This document shows positions 1 to 8,004 of a stretch of DNA of 64,000 bases, piece by piece; positions within the stretch are counted from its first letter, which is position 1; each line of letters begins with the position of its first letter. This DNA comes from Geobacillus genomosp. 3 (GTDB lineage: Bacteria > Bacillota > Bacilli > Bacillales > Anoxybacillaceae). The notes below the pieces were generated by a model. The model was not told the DNA's origin. It saw only the letters and a list, made by a program, of their open reading frames with translations, and searched no databases. The position numbers and the translations under genes are program-made. The stretch is from NCBI RefSeq assembly GCF_000445995.2, contig NC_022080.4:1302001-1366000 (forward strand). The letters run 5' to 3'.

Positions 1-835
1 GTCCCATATCCACTCCGATTTCGGCGATGATGACGGCGGCGGTTTCCTTTTTCACTCCAGGAATCGTCATCAGAAGATCCACTTCCTGTTGATACGGTTG
101 TAAGAGATGGTCGATGCGTTGGTCCATCTCCTGAATCAAGCTTTCCAAATACTCGATGTGCTTCCACGATTGGCGAATCATGAACAACTCATGTTCGGTT
201 AATGTCCCAAAGAGCGATTCCTGAATTTGTTGCTTTTTCCCTTTCATTCTTCCGTGAAGGCAAGCGTCGATATCGGCTTCTTCGATGTACCCCTGTTCCA
301 TTAAACGGGTCAAGAGTTTTCGGCCCGATACTCCGAAGATGTCGGAAATCACCGTACCCAGCTTGATATTGGAACACTCCAATACTTTATGAATTCGGTT
401 TTTTTCCGCAATCAATTGACCCACCCACTTTTTGCGTAAACGGGTCAAGTCCCGCAATTCTCGAATTGGCGCGGGTGGCACAAAACTCTTTTCAATCAGT
501 CCATAACGCAATAATTTAGCGATCCATTCCGCATCGGATACATCCGTTTTTCTCCCTGGGACATTCTTGATTCGCTGAGCGTTGGCCAAGGTAATGTCAA
601 AGTAGTCCTCTAAAATGTTAAAGACCGGTTTCCAGTAAACCCCCGTACTCTCCATCGCTAGATGAGTGATTTCTCGATCCTCGAGCCATTTCAGGAGGCG
701 AAACAAGTCTTTGGTAAACGTCGAAAACGTTTCGATCTCCTTTTGAATGTGGTCTTCTTCTCCCCAAAGCGCACAAACGACAATCGTTTTGGCATGAACA
801 TCTAAACCTGCGCAACGATGATAAAGCACATCCAT
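1..835 (-). CDS. IS110-family transposase, C-terminus beyond window
   Basis: The minus strand is open from an ATG at 833-835 to the window edge (278 codons). The product is a DEDD-type (RuvC-like) transposase of the IS110 family, which recombines circular IS DNA with a target under guidance of an element-encoded RNA. The N-terminal acidic residues are visible: D12 in GLDVHAK, E62 in AMESTGVYW, and D98/D101 in KTDVSDAEW. A helix-rich stretch and a helix-hairpin-helix-like PGVKKETAA lie near the window edge; the C-terminal serine domain is outside. The start is supported by GGAAGGAG about 9 nt upstream. The protein clearly differs from the 427-aa IS110 transposases at 1152 and 6403, so this is a second IS110-type element. 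It appears intact as far as it can be read. Confidence 0.85.
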   Translation of the reverse strand, partial: MDVLYHRCAGLDVHAKTIVVCALWGEEDHIQKEIETFSTFTKDLFRLLKWLEDREITHLAMESTGVYWKPVFNILEDYFDITLANAQRIKNVPGRKTDVSDAEWIAKLLRYGLIEKSFVPPAPIRELRDLTRLRKKWVGQLIAEKNRIHKVLECSNIKLGTVISDIFGVSGRKLLTRLMEQGYIEEADIDACLHGRMKGKKQQIQESLFGTLTEHELFMIRQSWKHIEYLESLIQEMDQRIDHLLQPYQQEVDLLMTIPGVKKETAAVIIAEIGVDMG

Positions 836-1041
836 GATCCGGACTCCTTCCATTGATGAATTCGCAAACAGTGAGTCCACTTGTTCGTTGGGCATTTTTC
901 TGTTCGTAGTCACCTTTTCCAAATGAAAAGGGCTTACAATGGGTGGAACACCAAATGGACTCAAACAGTTTTTTGTACAGGGTCGAACCACCATTAAAAA
1001 GCACGTCTTTCCAAACTGTTTGCGTTCATCCTCCATTATGG
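836..1041 (-). ncRNA. Structured 5' noncoding end of the first IS110 element; bridge RNA candidate
   Basis: About 206 nt lie between the transposase start at 835 and the edge of the next element at 1042. Read on the minus strand the segment has three potential stems: CAAACAGTTT pairing with AAACTGTTTG around a large loop, CCTTTTC pairing with GAAAAGG around a 5-nt loop, and GGACTC pairing with GAGTCC, the last enclosing the transposase ribosome binding site. In IS110-group elements the left noncoding end of this size encodes the bridge RNA that specifies donor and target. That role is inferred here from position and foldability only. Confidence 0.4.
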
Positions 1042-1090
1042 AAGGAGCATTCCCGTTAGGAGCTTTTCCGGGGACTTGATCAAAAAAAGC

Positions 1091-1144
1091 CCTCTTGGTA
1101 TGATGCAGGGGTGCCAAACAATACCTACCATCATGCCAAGGAGG
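1091..1144 (+). promoter_or_regulatory. Hairpin sequestering the transposase ribosome binding site
   Basis: CCTCTTGGTATGATG (1091-1105) can pair with the sequence at 1129-1144, giving about 15 bp with one bulge and one G-U pair. The 3' arm contains AAGGAGG (1138-1144), the ribosome binding site 7 nt before the ATG at 1152. Read-through transcripts from outside would carry the whole hairpin and hide the site, a known way of restraining transposase synthesis in IS elements. This function is inferred. Confidence 0.5.
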
Positions 1145-1151
1145 ACTTCAG

Positions 1152-2435
1152 ATGAATTGTACACAAAATCAGAAAATCAATCAAGTCACGGAACACACAT
1201 TGGTCGTGGGCATCGATATCGCGAAACGAACCCACTACGCCTGCTTCGTGGATGACCGGGGGCGCGTGCTTCGCAAGTCGTTCCCGATCTTCCAGTCGAA
1301 AGAGGGGTTTCAACAGCTGTATGAAGCGATCCAGGAGGGGAGGAAAGCGTTCGGGAAGGCACAGGTGATCGTCGCCGTGGAGCCGACCGGGCACTACTGG
1401 TTGAACCTGGCCTACTTCCTCGAGGAAAACGGGATCCCGCTGGTCATGGTCAACCCGGCGCATGTGTGCCGGTCGAAAGAACTCGATGACAACCTGCCGA
1501 CGAAACACGACGCCAAAGACGCCCTGGTCATCGCCAGGCTGGCGAAAGACGGGCGATTCCTCGTCCCCCGGCTGCTGCACGAGATCGAAGCGGATTTGCG
1601 CGTCGGGAGCACGCTCAAAGAGAAGCTCCGGAAGGAACAGGCGGCGGTGAAAAACGCGATCATCTGTTGGACGGATCGGTATTTTCCAGAGTTTTGGACC
1701 GTGTTTCGCGACCTGGGGAAAACAGCGCTGGCGGTGCTGGAGTGGACGCCGCTTCCGGCCGATATGGCGGGTCGGACCGCCGAGGAGCTTCTGGAGGCGT
1801 ACCGGCAAAGCGAAGGGCTGAAATGCCCGCAGAAAGCGAAAATTCAGGCGTTGATCGACGCCGCGAAGGGCTCGATTGGGGTGACGGAAGGGACGACGAT
1901 GGCCCGGTTTGAGATCGCCGCGCTCGTCCGCCAATACCGCCAGTTCGAGGCCGAAATCGCAGCGTTGGACGCCGAGTTGAAGGCATTGGTTCAAACAACG
2001 ATGGAGTATCAATGGCTGAAAACGGTCGACGGGTTGGGAGATGCCACGATCATCGATCTGCTGGCGGAGATCGGCAGTTTTGCCCACTATCGGGACCCGC
2101 GTCAATTGGTGAAATTGGCGGGCCTGACGCTCAAGGAGAACTCCTCCGGCCAGCGCAAAGGGCAAAAGCACATCTCGAAGCGGGGACGGAAACGGCTGCG
2201 ATCGGTGCTGTTTCGGGCGGTGATTCCGCTGATCCGGCACAATGAGGCGTTTCGCGAGCTGCATGAGTACTATACGACCCGGCCCGTCAACCCGCTGACC
2301 GGAAAGCAGTCCATCGTCGCGTTATGCCGAAAGCTGTTGAATGTGCTGTTTGCGATTTGCACGAAGAAACAAGCGTTTGACGCGGAGCGAATGAGGCAGG
2401 ACGTCTTGTCCCATGTTCCACACCGGGCGGCCTAA
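1152..2435 (+). CDS. IS110-family transposase, copy 1
   Basis: A 427-aa DEDD transposase/recombinase. The catalytic acidic residues are D22 (VVGIDIAKR), E77 (VAVEPTGHYW), D120 and D123 (KHDAKDALV). The C-terminal IS116/IS110/IS902 domain has the conserved serine region LKENSSGQRKG followed by basic HISKRGRKRLR. The start ATG follows AAGGAGG by 7 nt. It differs from the copy at 6403-7686 by two residues that I can see, A70 versus S70 and a Cys versus Arg in AII(C/R)WTDRY. The near identity points to recent transposition or gene conversion. The gene is intact and probably functional. Confidence 0.93.
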   Translation: MNCTQNQKINQVTEHTLVVGIDIAKRTHYACFVDDRGRVLRKSFPIFQSKEGFQQLYEAIQEGRKAFGKAQVIVAVEPTGHYWLNLAYFLEENGIPLVMVNPAHVCRSKELDDNLPTKHDAKDALVIARLAKDGRFLVPRLLHEIEADLRVGSTLKEKLRKEQAAVKNAIICWTDRYFPEFWTVFRDLGKTALAVLEWTPLPADMAGRTAEELLEAYRQSEGLKCPQKAKIQALIDAAKGSIGVTEGTTMARFEIAALVRQYRQFEAEIAALDAELKALVQTTMEYQWLKTVDGLGDATIIDLLAEIGSFAHYRDPRQLVKLAGLTLKENSSGQRKGQKHISKRGRKRLRSVLFRAVIPLIRHNEAFRELHEYYTTRPVNPLTGKQSIVALCRKLLNVLFAICTKKQAFDAERMRQDVLSHVPHRAA

Positions 2436-2821
2436 GGCCTCCCCCCACGAACGGAAGAAGTGTTGGACAACAGGATGACACCGGAGAAGCTGGCGTGATC
2501 TCATCCATTCGACCTCGAGTCCCGAAAGGAGCTTGGCCGGCCTCCGCCTGATGACGAGACCGAACGAGGGAATGTTGGCGCAAAGACGCCCGGAGACATG
2601 GGAGGGTTCGTCCTCATCAGCGATGCGGAGATCCAAGGGTGCATCGAATACACTTCCTCCCACTTCAGGAAAATGGATCCAGGCGTGGCCACGAAGCGCA
2701 CCCTAGGTCTGTAAGATATCCACAAAACTGAAAAAGGATGTAAGGGATTTTGTCGAAAAATATTTTTTCGGCACCCCTGAGAGGCCGAAAAGCCTTGATA
2801 TATCAACATTTCTAGAGGGAG
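2436..2821 (+). other. Long 3' noncoding end of IS110 copy 1 (possible bridge RNA source)
   Basis: 386 nt without a convincing reading frame follow the transposase stop. The same segment occurs in copy 2 (6017-6402). It contains palindromic and GC-rich stretches (GGCCTAAGGCC just after the stop, GGCCGGCCTCC further on) and the subterminal repeat GGCACCCCTG. In IS1111-type members of the IS110 family the bridge RNA lies downstream of the transposase gene, so this is the likely place for it; no boundaries can be given from sequence alone. Confidence 0.35.
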
Positions 2822-2981
2822 GAAGTATGATGCCTCCACATAGCGAATCAAAAACCCTTTGTTTTCGGCAGCTGCCTCTCGCTATGTTATGTATGAAAAC
2901 AAGAAAGCCTTTGGCTCAGGCAATTTGTCATAATGGCAAAAAACTCCCAATACATATAAACTGTTCAGGAAAAATGGGGGG

Positions 2982-3962
2982 ATGATGATGACGCGGAAAG
3001 CGAAAACAGTGAGTGTCATCAATTGGAAGGGGGGAGTAGGGAAGACGACATTGACCTACCATTTAGCCGTTGGGTTACAGCACTTATCCCGTGATCAACT
3101 TGAACCGCTGGCCTACAAAAATATGCCTCCAAAAGTCCTGCTTGTTGACGCTGATGCCCAGTGCAACCTTTGCATTTCCTGCCTAACGGCGGAGCAGTTT
3201 GAACATATGATCTATCGGGATAAGGCCGGCACGCTAAAAGACTTAATCAAACACTTTTTAGAGAACGAGCGGCCGCCTGTCGATGTTCACGACTATATTT
3301 TGCCCTCTTGTGTACGAAGCGGGAATGATGAAGTATATACAAATATCGATTTGCTTCCTTCACACCCGGACTTAATCTACACCGATATGAACATTGCCGT
3401 CTATTCGAGGCCGAACTTTCGAAAGCAGCTTCTCGGCTCTGATCTTTATAAGTTCCAGCTGTTGGACAACATTTTGAACACCGTCAAACACGAGTATGAT
3501 TTTATTTTCATCGACTGCCCGCCCAATTTAAACTATGTAACGCAAAATGCCCTGTACGCCAGCGACTGCTACTTGATTCCCACCATCCCCGACAAACTCT
3601 CTTCGTACGGTATTTTATCCATTATTCACAAGGTGAACGACCTAAATCAAATGTTTCGCTCCGCTGTCAAAGGCTACACTGATACAAAGCTGGTCGGCAT
3701 TGTCCTAAACCAGATTCGCGAATATGGAAACAAACCGAAAGATACACAAGCATATATTATTAATATCTTAAAAAGCATGTTCCATACAGAGATTTTCGAA
3801 AACTATTTAACCTACGGAGACGGGATCCCCAAAGCGTCTGCCTTCGGCTATCCGGTATTCGCCCTGGCGCGTTCGCATCCCAACTCCGAAAAACAAAGCC
3901 AATGTGTCAAAAACATCACTTTTGAATTTGTGACATACTCCCACCACCTACGCTTCGCTTAG
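2982..3962 (+). CDS. ParA/Soj-like ATPase, 3' end replaced by an IS end
   Basis: A 326-aa protein with the deviant Walker A motif of ParA/MinD ATPases, KGGVGKTT (K16-T23), a Walker A'-like LLVDADAQCN, and FIDCPPNLN. ParA proteins segregate plasmids or chromosomes together with a ParB-type partner. No partner gene is present. The last residues (about YSHHLRFA) are encoded by the terminal hairpin of the neighbouring IS605-type element, so the native C-terminus is probably replaced by a few IS-encoded residues. The catalytic core is complete, so the protein may still be made. Three ATGs in a row (2982, 2985, 2988) follow a G-rich site. The gene sits alone between IS copies, consistent with a plasmid- or ICE-derived remnant. 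Confidence 0.75.
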   Translation: MMMTRKAKTVSVINWKGGVGKTTLTYHLAVGLQHLSRDQLEPLAYKNMPPKVLLVDADAQCNLCISCLTAEQFEHMIYRDKAGTLKDLIKHFLENERPPVDVHDYILPSCVRSGNDEVYTNIDLLPSHPDLIYTDMNIAVYSRPNFRKQLLGSDLYKFQLLDNILNTVKHEYDFIFIDCPPNLNYVTQNALYASDCYLIPTIPDKLSSYGILSIIHKVNDLNQMFRSAVKGYTDTKLVGIVLNQIREYGNKPKDTQAYIINILKSMFHTEIFENYLTYGDGIPKASAFGYPVFALARSHPNSEKQSQCVKNITFEFVTYSHHLRFA

Positions 3963-4060
3963 AGGTGGGGGCTTCTCGGGTAATCCCATCTCATGATGGG
4001 AAGTTGACCGAGCGATCCCCGTGTGCCCCACGGTTCGAGGACAAGTTAGACTATCGCTAA
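3930..4060 (-). ncRNA. Right end and probable omega RNA of the IS605-type element
   Basis: In IS200/IS605 elements the RNA that guides TnpB overlaps the 3' end of tnpB and runs to the right end of the element. Here about 115 nt follow the tnpB stop, with two GC-rich foldable units (around CCGTGGGGCACACGG and CCCATCATGAGATGGG on the minus strand) before the terminal hairpin. The boundaries and the RNA itself are inferred from the family. Confidence 0.45.
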
Positions 4061-5155
4061 TCGTTTCATGCCCTCCTGTTTGATATTGATGGCCGCATTG
4101 ACGTCCCTGTCGCTCTCGAATCCACATTCACAGCGGAATGTACGCTCAGAAAGCGATAGAGACTTCCTCACTTTGCCGCAGCACGAACAAGTTTTCGATG
4201 ATGGAAACCATTTGTCGATTTTGATCAGCTTCTTCCCCTGTTCGGCCAACTTGTACTGAAGGAAAGAGGTGAACATGCCCCAGCCATTGTCATGAACGCT
4301 TTGACCGAAATGGAGGGCTTGGGACATTCCCTTCATGTTGAGGTCTTCGATGACCACGCAATCATAAAGTTTCGCTAATTTGTGCGACTCCTTATGCAGA
4401 AAGTCCTTGCGCTGGTTGGCCATTTTCTCATGCAACTTCGCTACTTTCAGACGCTGTTTATGCCAACGATTCGAGCCTTTCTTTTTACGAGACAATTTAC
4501 GCTGTTCTTTCGCTAATTTTTCCAATGCTTTGCGATAGAATCGAGGATAATTGGCTCTCTTCCCCTCGCTATCGACATACAGCGTACTCATGGAAAAGTC
4601 AAGCCCAACAACCGTTTGTACTTCTTTTGGTGCCGGTTGATGTTCGTACTCTGTGAGAATCGAAATATAGTATTTTCCTGTTTTTGTTTTCGTGATCGTA
4701 CAAGCCTTGATGATATGGTGGGCAGGAATCTCCCGGTGTTGCCTGAGCTTGATCCATTTCAGTTTGGGCAACTTGATATAGCCATCTGAAAGCTTCATGT
4801 TGCCATTCACCACATTTGTGGTGTACGACTGTTTCGCCTTGCGGTTTTTGAGCTTTGGAAATCCAGCGCGGCCAGAAAAGAAGTTTTGAAACGCTTTTTG
4901 CAAATTCAATTGGGCGTTTGCCAGCGCAAGGCTATCCACTTCTTTTAGCCAAGGAAACTCCTTTTTGTACTTGGCAGGGGTCGGAAATTTTTGCTGTTTC
5001 AAGGATTCTTTATCGTCCTTGAACTTTTCAAACAGTTGTATGCGCTCTTCAAGCATTTTGTTATACACGAAACGGACACAACCGAAGGTTTTGGCGAGCA
5101 GTTGTTCTTGTTCTTTTGTTGGGTATAGACGGAACTGATAGGCTTTGTTGGCCAT
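4046..5155 (-). CDS. tnpB: TnpB RNA-guided nuclease of the IS605-type element
   Basis: A 369-aa TnpB. N-terminal OrfB/helix-turn-helix region (YQFRLYPTKEQE), then a RuvC-like nuclease split into three motifs: VVGLDFSMS, VVIEDLNMKG and SDRDVNAAINI, supplying the D, E and D active-site residues. A zinc ribbon CSCCGK...CECG lies between the last two. TnpB cuts DNA under guidance of an RNA from the right end of the element and helps retain the IS at its site. The length matches the family and all catalytic residues are present, so the gene appears functional although its partner tnpA is dead. It starts 12 bp after the tnpA stop. Confidence 0.92.
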   Translation of the reverse strand: MANKAYQFRLYPTKEQEQLLAKTFGCVRFVYNKMLEERIQLFEKFKDDKESLKQQKFPTPAKYKKEFPWLKEVDSLALANAQLNLQKAFQNFFSGRAGFPKLKNRKAKQSYTTNVVNGNMKLSDGYIKLPKLKWIKLRQHREIPAHHIIKACTITKTKTGKYYISILTEYEHQPAPKEVQTVVGLDFSMSTLYVDSEGKRANYPRFYRKALEKLAKEQRKLSRKKKGSNRWHKQRLKVAKLHEKMANQRKDFLHKESHKLAKLYDCVVIEDLNMKGMSQALHFGQSVHDNGWGMFTSFLQYKLAEQGKKLIKIDKWFPSSKTCSCCGKVRKSLSLSERTFRCECGFESDRDVNAAINIKQEGMKRLAIV

Positions 5156-5167
5156 ATCGACACCACA

Positions 5168-5914
5168 TCACTTCATACCTTGATGTTCTATATAGTTTTT
5201 TATTACTTCAATGGGCGCACCACCCGTTGTAAGCAGGCAAAAGCTTCTTGACCAAAAATATTCTTTCCACCGTTTTCTTTTCACTTGCGGAAAATGCTTT
5301 TTGATCAGTCGAGAACTTGCACTTTTATAGGCATTGATGAACGTTGATCATTCCCTATTTGGGTGTGCTTTGAACAAAATATGCACATGGTCCATATCGT
5401 GATTCCATTCGATCAAGGAAATATTGTAATTTTTACCCAATCTCACAAACATATCTTTTGCATAGTCAGATATGGTATCATCCATCACTTGTCTGCGATA
5501 TTTTACAACGAGAACAAGATGATCATATTGATGTTCTATATAGTTTTTTATTACTTCAATGGGCGCACCACCCGTTGTAAGCAGGCAAAAGCTTCTTGAC
5601 CAAAAATATTCTTTCCACCGTTTTCTTTTCACTTGCGGAAAATGCTTTTTGATCAGTCGAGAACTTGCACTTTTATAGGCATTGATGAACGTTGATCATT
5701 CCCTATTTGGGTGTGCTTTGAACAAAATATGCACATGGTCCATATCGTGATTCCATTCGATCAAGGAAATATTGTAATTTTTACCCAATCTCACAAACAT
5801 ATCTTTTGCATAGTCAGATATGGTATCATCCATCACTTGTCTGCGATATTTTACAACGAGAACAAGATGATCATACAACAGGAACACTGAATGGTTATTA
5901 TTGTCTAATTTCAT
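5168..5914 (-). pseudogene. tnpA: IS200-type Y1 transposase TnpA, inactivated
   Basis: The reading frame from ATG 5914 begins MKLDNNNHSVFLL and shows the HUH motif (HVHILF) of a Y1 single-strand transposase. It hits TGA in HPNRE-stop, where relatives usually have HPNTELSKFIN; the mutated codon precedes STFINAYKSASSRL, which continues in frame. A 348-bp (116-codon) in-frame tandem duplication then repeats the body of the gene, including the same nonsense codon. Without the duplication the gene would be about 132 codons, the normal size. The likely catalytic Tyr (IKNYIEHQ) is present but never reached. The element cannot transpose on its own TnpA. Confidence 0.85.
5180..5875. repeat. Perfect 348-bp tandem duplication inside tnpA
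   Basis: Bases 5180-5527 and 5528-5875 are, by reading, identical 348-bp units; both start with TTGATGTTCTATATAG and end with AAGATGATCATA. The junction has only a few bases of shared sequence. Because 348 is a multiple of three the tnpA frame is kept across the junction. No divergence between units was seen, so the event is recent. Confidence 0.9.
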
Positions 5915-6402
5915 TGATACAACAGCCTTTCATTTTTCTAAAACTGATTATATCATAACCCACAAAAAACATCCATGAGTAAATTTTACTCCCCACCCAG
6001 GCATGAAAATCCATCTCTCCCTCTAGAAATGTTGATATATCAAGGCTTTTCGGCCTCTCAGGGGTGCCGAAAAAATATTTTTCGACAAAATCCCTTACAT
6101 CCTTTTTCAATTTTGTGGATATCTTACAGACCTAGGGTGCGCTTCGTGGCCACGCCTGGATCCATTTTCCTGACGTGGGAGGAAGTGTATTCGATGCACC
6201 CTTGGATCTCCGCATCGCTGATGAGGACGAACCCTCCCATGTCTCCGGGCGTCTTTGCGCCAACATTCCCTCGTTCGGTCTCGTCATCAGGCGGAGGCCG
6301 GCCAAGCTCCTTTCGGGACTCGAGGTCGAATGGATGAGATCACGCCAGCTTCTCCGGTGTCATCCTGTTGTCCAACACTTCTTCCGTTCGTGGGGGGAGG
6401 CC

Positions 6403-7686
6403 TTAGGCCGCCCGGTGTGGAACATGGGACAAGACGTCCTGCCTCATTCGCTCCGCGTCAAACGCTTGTTTCTTCGTGCAAATCGCAAACAGCACATTCA
6501 ACAGCTTTCGGCATAACGCGACGATGGACTGCTTTCCGGTCAGCGGGTTGACGGGCCGGGTCGTATAGTACTCATGCAGCTCGCGAAACGCCTCATTGTG
6601 CCGGATCAGCGGAATCACCGCCCGAAACAGCACCGATCGCAGCCGTTTCCGTCCCCGCTTCGAGATGTGCTTTTGCCCTTTGCGCTGGCCGGAGGAGTTC
6701 TCCTTGAGCGTCAGGCCCGCCAACTTCACCAATTGACGCGGGTCCCGATAGTGGGCAAAACTGCCGATCTCCGCCAGCAGATCGATGATCGTGGCATCTC
6801 CCAACCCGTCGACCGTTTTCAGCCATTGATACTCCATCGTTGTTTGAACCAATGCCTTCAACTCGGCGTCCAACGCTGCGATTTCGGCCTCGAACTGGCG
6901 GTATTGGCGGACGAGCGCGGCGATCTCAAACCGGGCCATCGTCGTCCCTTCCGTCACCCCAATCGAGCCCTTCGCGGCGTCGATCAACGCCTGAATTTTC
7001 GCTTTCTGCGGGCATTTCAGCCCTTCGCTTTGCCGGTACGCCTCCAGAAGCTCCTCGGCGGTCCGACCCGCCATATCGGCCGGAAGCGGCGTCCACTCCA
7101 GCACCGCCAGCGCTGTTTTCCCCAGGTCGCGAAACACGGTCCAAAACTCTGGAAAATACCGATCCGTCCAACGGATGATCGCGTTTTTCACCGCCGCCTG
7201 TTCCTTCCGGAGCTTCTCTTTGAGCGTGCTCCCGACGCGCAAATCCGCTTCGATCTCGTGCAGCAGCCGGGGGACGAGGAATCGCCCGTCTTTCGCCAGC
7301 CTGGCGATGACCAGGGCGTCTTTGGCGTCGTGTTTCGTCGGCAGGTTGTCATCGAGTTCTTTCGACCGGCACACATGCGCCGGGTTGACCATGACCAGCG
7401 GGATCCCGTTTTCCTCGAGGAAGTAGGCCAGGTTCAACCAGTAGTGCCCGGTCGGCTCCACAGCGACGATCACCTGTGACTTCCCGAACGCTTTCCTCCC
7501 CTCCTGAATCGCTTCATACAGCTGTTGAAACCCCTCTTTCGACTGGAAGATCGGGAACGACTTGCGAAGCACGCGCCCCCGGTCATCCACGAAGCAGGCG
7601 TAGTGGGTTCGTTTCGCGATATCGATGCCCACGACCAATGTGTGTTCCGTGACTTGATTGATTTTCTGATTTTGTGTACAATTCAT
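6403..7686 (-). CDS. IS110-family transposase, copy 2
   Basis: 427-aa DEDD transposase with the same active-site residues as the copy at 1152-2435 (D22, E77, D120, D123 and the C-terminal NSSGQ serine motif). It carries S70 and Arg in AIIRWTDRY; Arg there looks more typical than the Cys of copy 1. The start ATG at 7684-7686 follows AAGGAGG by 7 nt, again inside a hairpin. Intact. Confidence 0.93.
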   Translation of the reverse strand: MNCTQNQKINQVTEHTLVVGIDIAKRTHYACFVDDRGRVLRKSFPIFQSKEGFQQLYEAIQEGRKAFGKSQVIVAVEPTGHYWLNLAYFLEENGIPLVMVNPAHVCRSKELDDNLPTKHDAKDALVIARLAKDGRFLVPRLLHEIEADLRVGSTLKEKLRKEQAAVKNAIIRWTDRYFPEFWTVFRDLGKTALAVLEWTPLPADMAGRTAEELLEAYRQSEGLKCPQKAKIQALIDAAKGSIGVTEGTTMARFEIAALVRQYRQFEAEIAALDAELKALVQTTMEYQWLKTVDGLGDATIIDLLAEIGSFAHYRDPRQLVKLAGLTLKENSSGQRKGQKHISKRGRKRLRSVLFRAVIPLIRHNEAFRELHEYYTTRPVNPLTGKQSIVALCRKLLNVLFAICTKKQAFDAERMRQDVLSHVPHRAA

Positions 7687-7693
7687 CTGAAGT

Positions 7694-7747
7694 CCTCCTT
7701 GGCATGATGGTAGGTATTGTTTGGCACCCCTGCATCATACCAAGAGG
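7694..7747 (-). promoter_or_regulatory. RBS-sequestering hairpin of IS110 copy 2
   Basis: Mirror of the hairpin at 1091-1144: on the minus strand CCTCTTGGTATGATG pairs with CATCATGCCAAGGAGG, which contains the transposase ribosome binding site. Confidence 0.5.
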
Positions 7748-8004
7748 GCTTTTTTTGATCAAGTCCCCGGAAAAGCTCCTAACGGGAATGCTCCTTTCTC
7801 ATATGAATATGTTACAAAGGGCGGATTCCCGCTGACTTGTATAACGAGAACGATAAGCCTTTCTCTTTCTCTGGTTTCCCTAGCCGAGAAGGCCCGAGGG
7901 CAGATGCCTGCGCCTCAAAAACTTTTCTCGTTTGGAGGGGATCCGTTGGGCGGCCTGTTGTTGGGTCGCGGCGTAGCATAACTTTTTTAAGCAGGGGGAC
8001 TGTG

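Larger units (their letters stand above)
1042..2821 (+). mobile_element. IS110-family element, copy 1 (1780 bp, forward)
   Basis: The segment 1042-2821 is repeated in inverted orientation at 6017-7796 with the same length and only a few substitutions. It has 110 nt before and 386 nt after the transposase gene. Two 10-bp sequences form a perfect subterminal inverted repeat: CAGGGGTGCC at 1106-1115 and GGCACCCCTG at 2770-2779. Subterminal inverted repeats and a long 3' noncoding end are features of the IS1111 subgroup of IS110. The limits given are the limits of identity between copies; the true tips could lie slightly inside them. Confidence 0.8.
3930..5950 (-). mobile_element. IS200/IS605-family element (tnpA pseudogene + tnpB)
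   Basis: The element reads on the minus strand as tnpA (broken) then tnpB, 12 bp apart. The right end near 3930-3975 carries a hairpin formed by CCCACCACCTACG and AGAGGTGGGGG, typical of the imperfect palindromes recognised by the Y1 transposase. The left end is near 5945 on the minus strand. Exact tips are uncertain because the family makes no target duplication. It lies between parA and IS110 copy 2. Confidence 0.7.
6017..7796 (-). mobile_element. IS110-family element, copy 2 (1780 bp, reverse)
   Basis: Inverted, near-identical copy of 1042-2821 (position p in one corresponds to 8838-p in the other). Substitutions seen include two amino-acid changes in the transposase, one synonymous-looking change in the VKLAGL region, and two in the 3' noncoding part. 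Sequences diverge immediately outside 6017 and 7796. Together the copies enclose 3195 bp containing parA and the IS605-type element. Confidence 0.85.

Noticed and set aside
1131..2264. 377-codon open frame antisense to the IS110 transposase (and its counterpart at 6574-7479)
   Set aside because: It is the mirror of the transposase frame in GC-rich DNA, has no RBS, and its Arg/Leu/His-rich product resembles no family; the sense gene is certain.
5180..5875. Two 348-bp units as separate tnpA genes
   Set aside because: They are one gene with an internal tandem duplication; neither unit alone has both a start and the C-terminus without the shared stop codon.
5898..6110. 70-codon frame spanning the end of IS110 copy 2 and the IS605 left end
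   Set aside because: It crosses the junction of two unrelated mobile elements and has no RBS.
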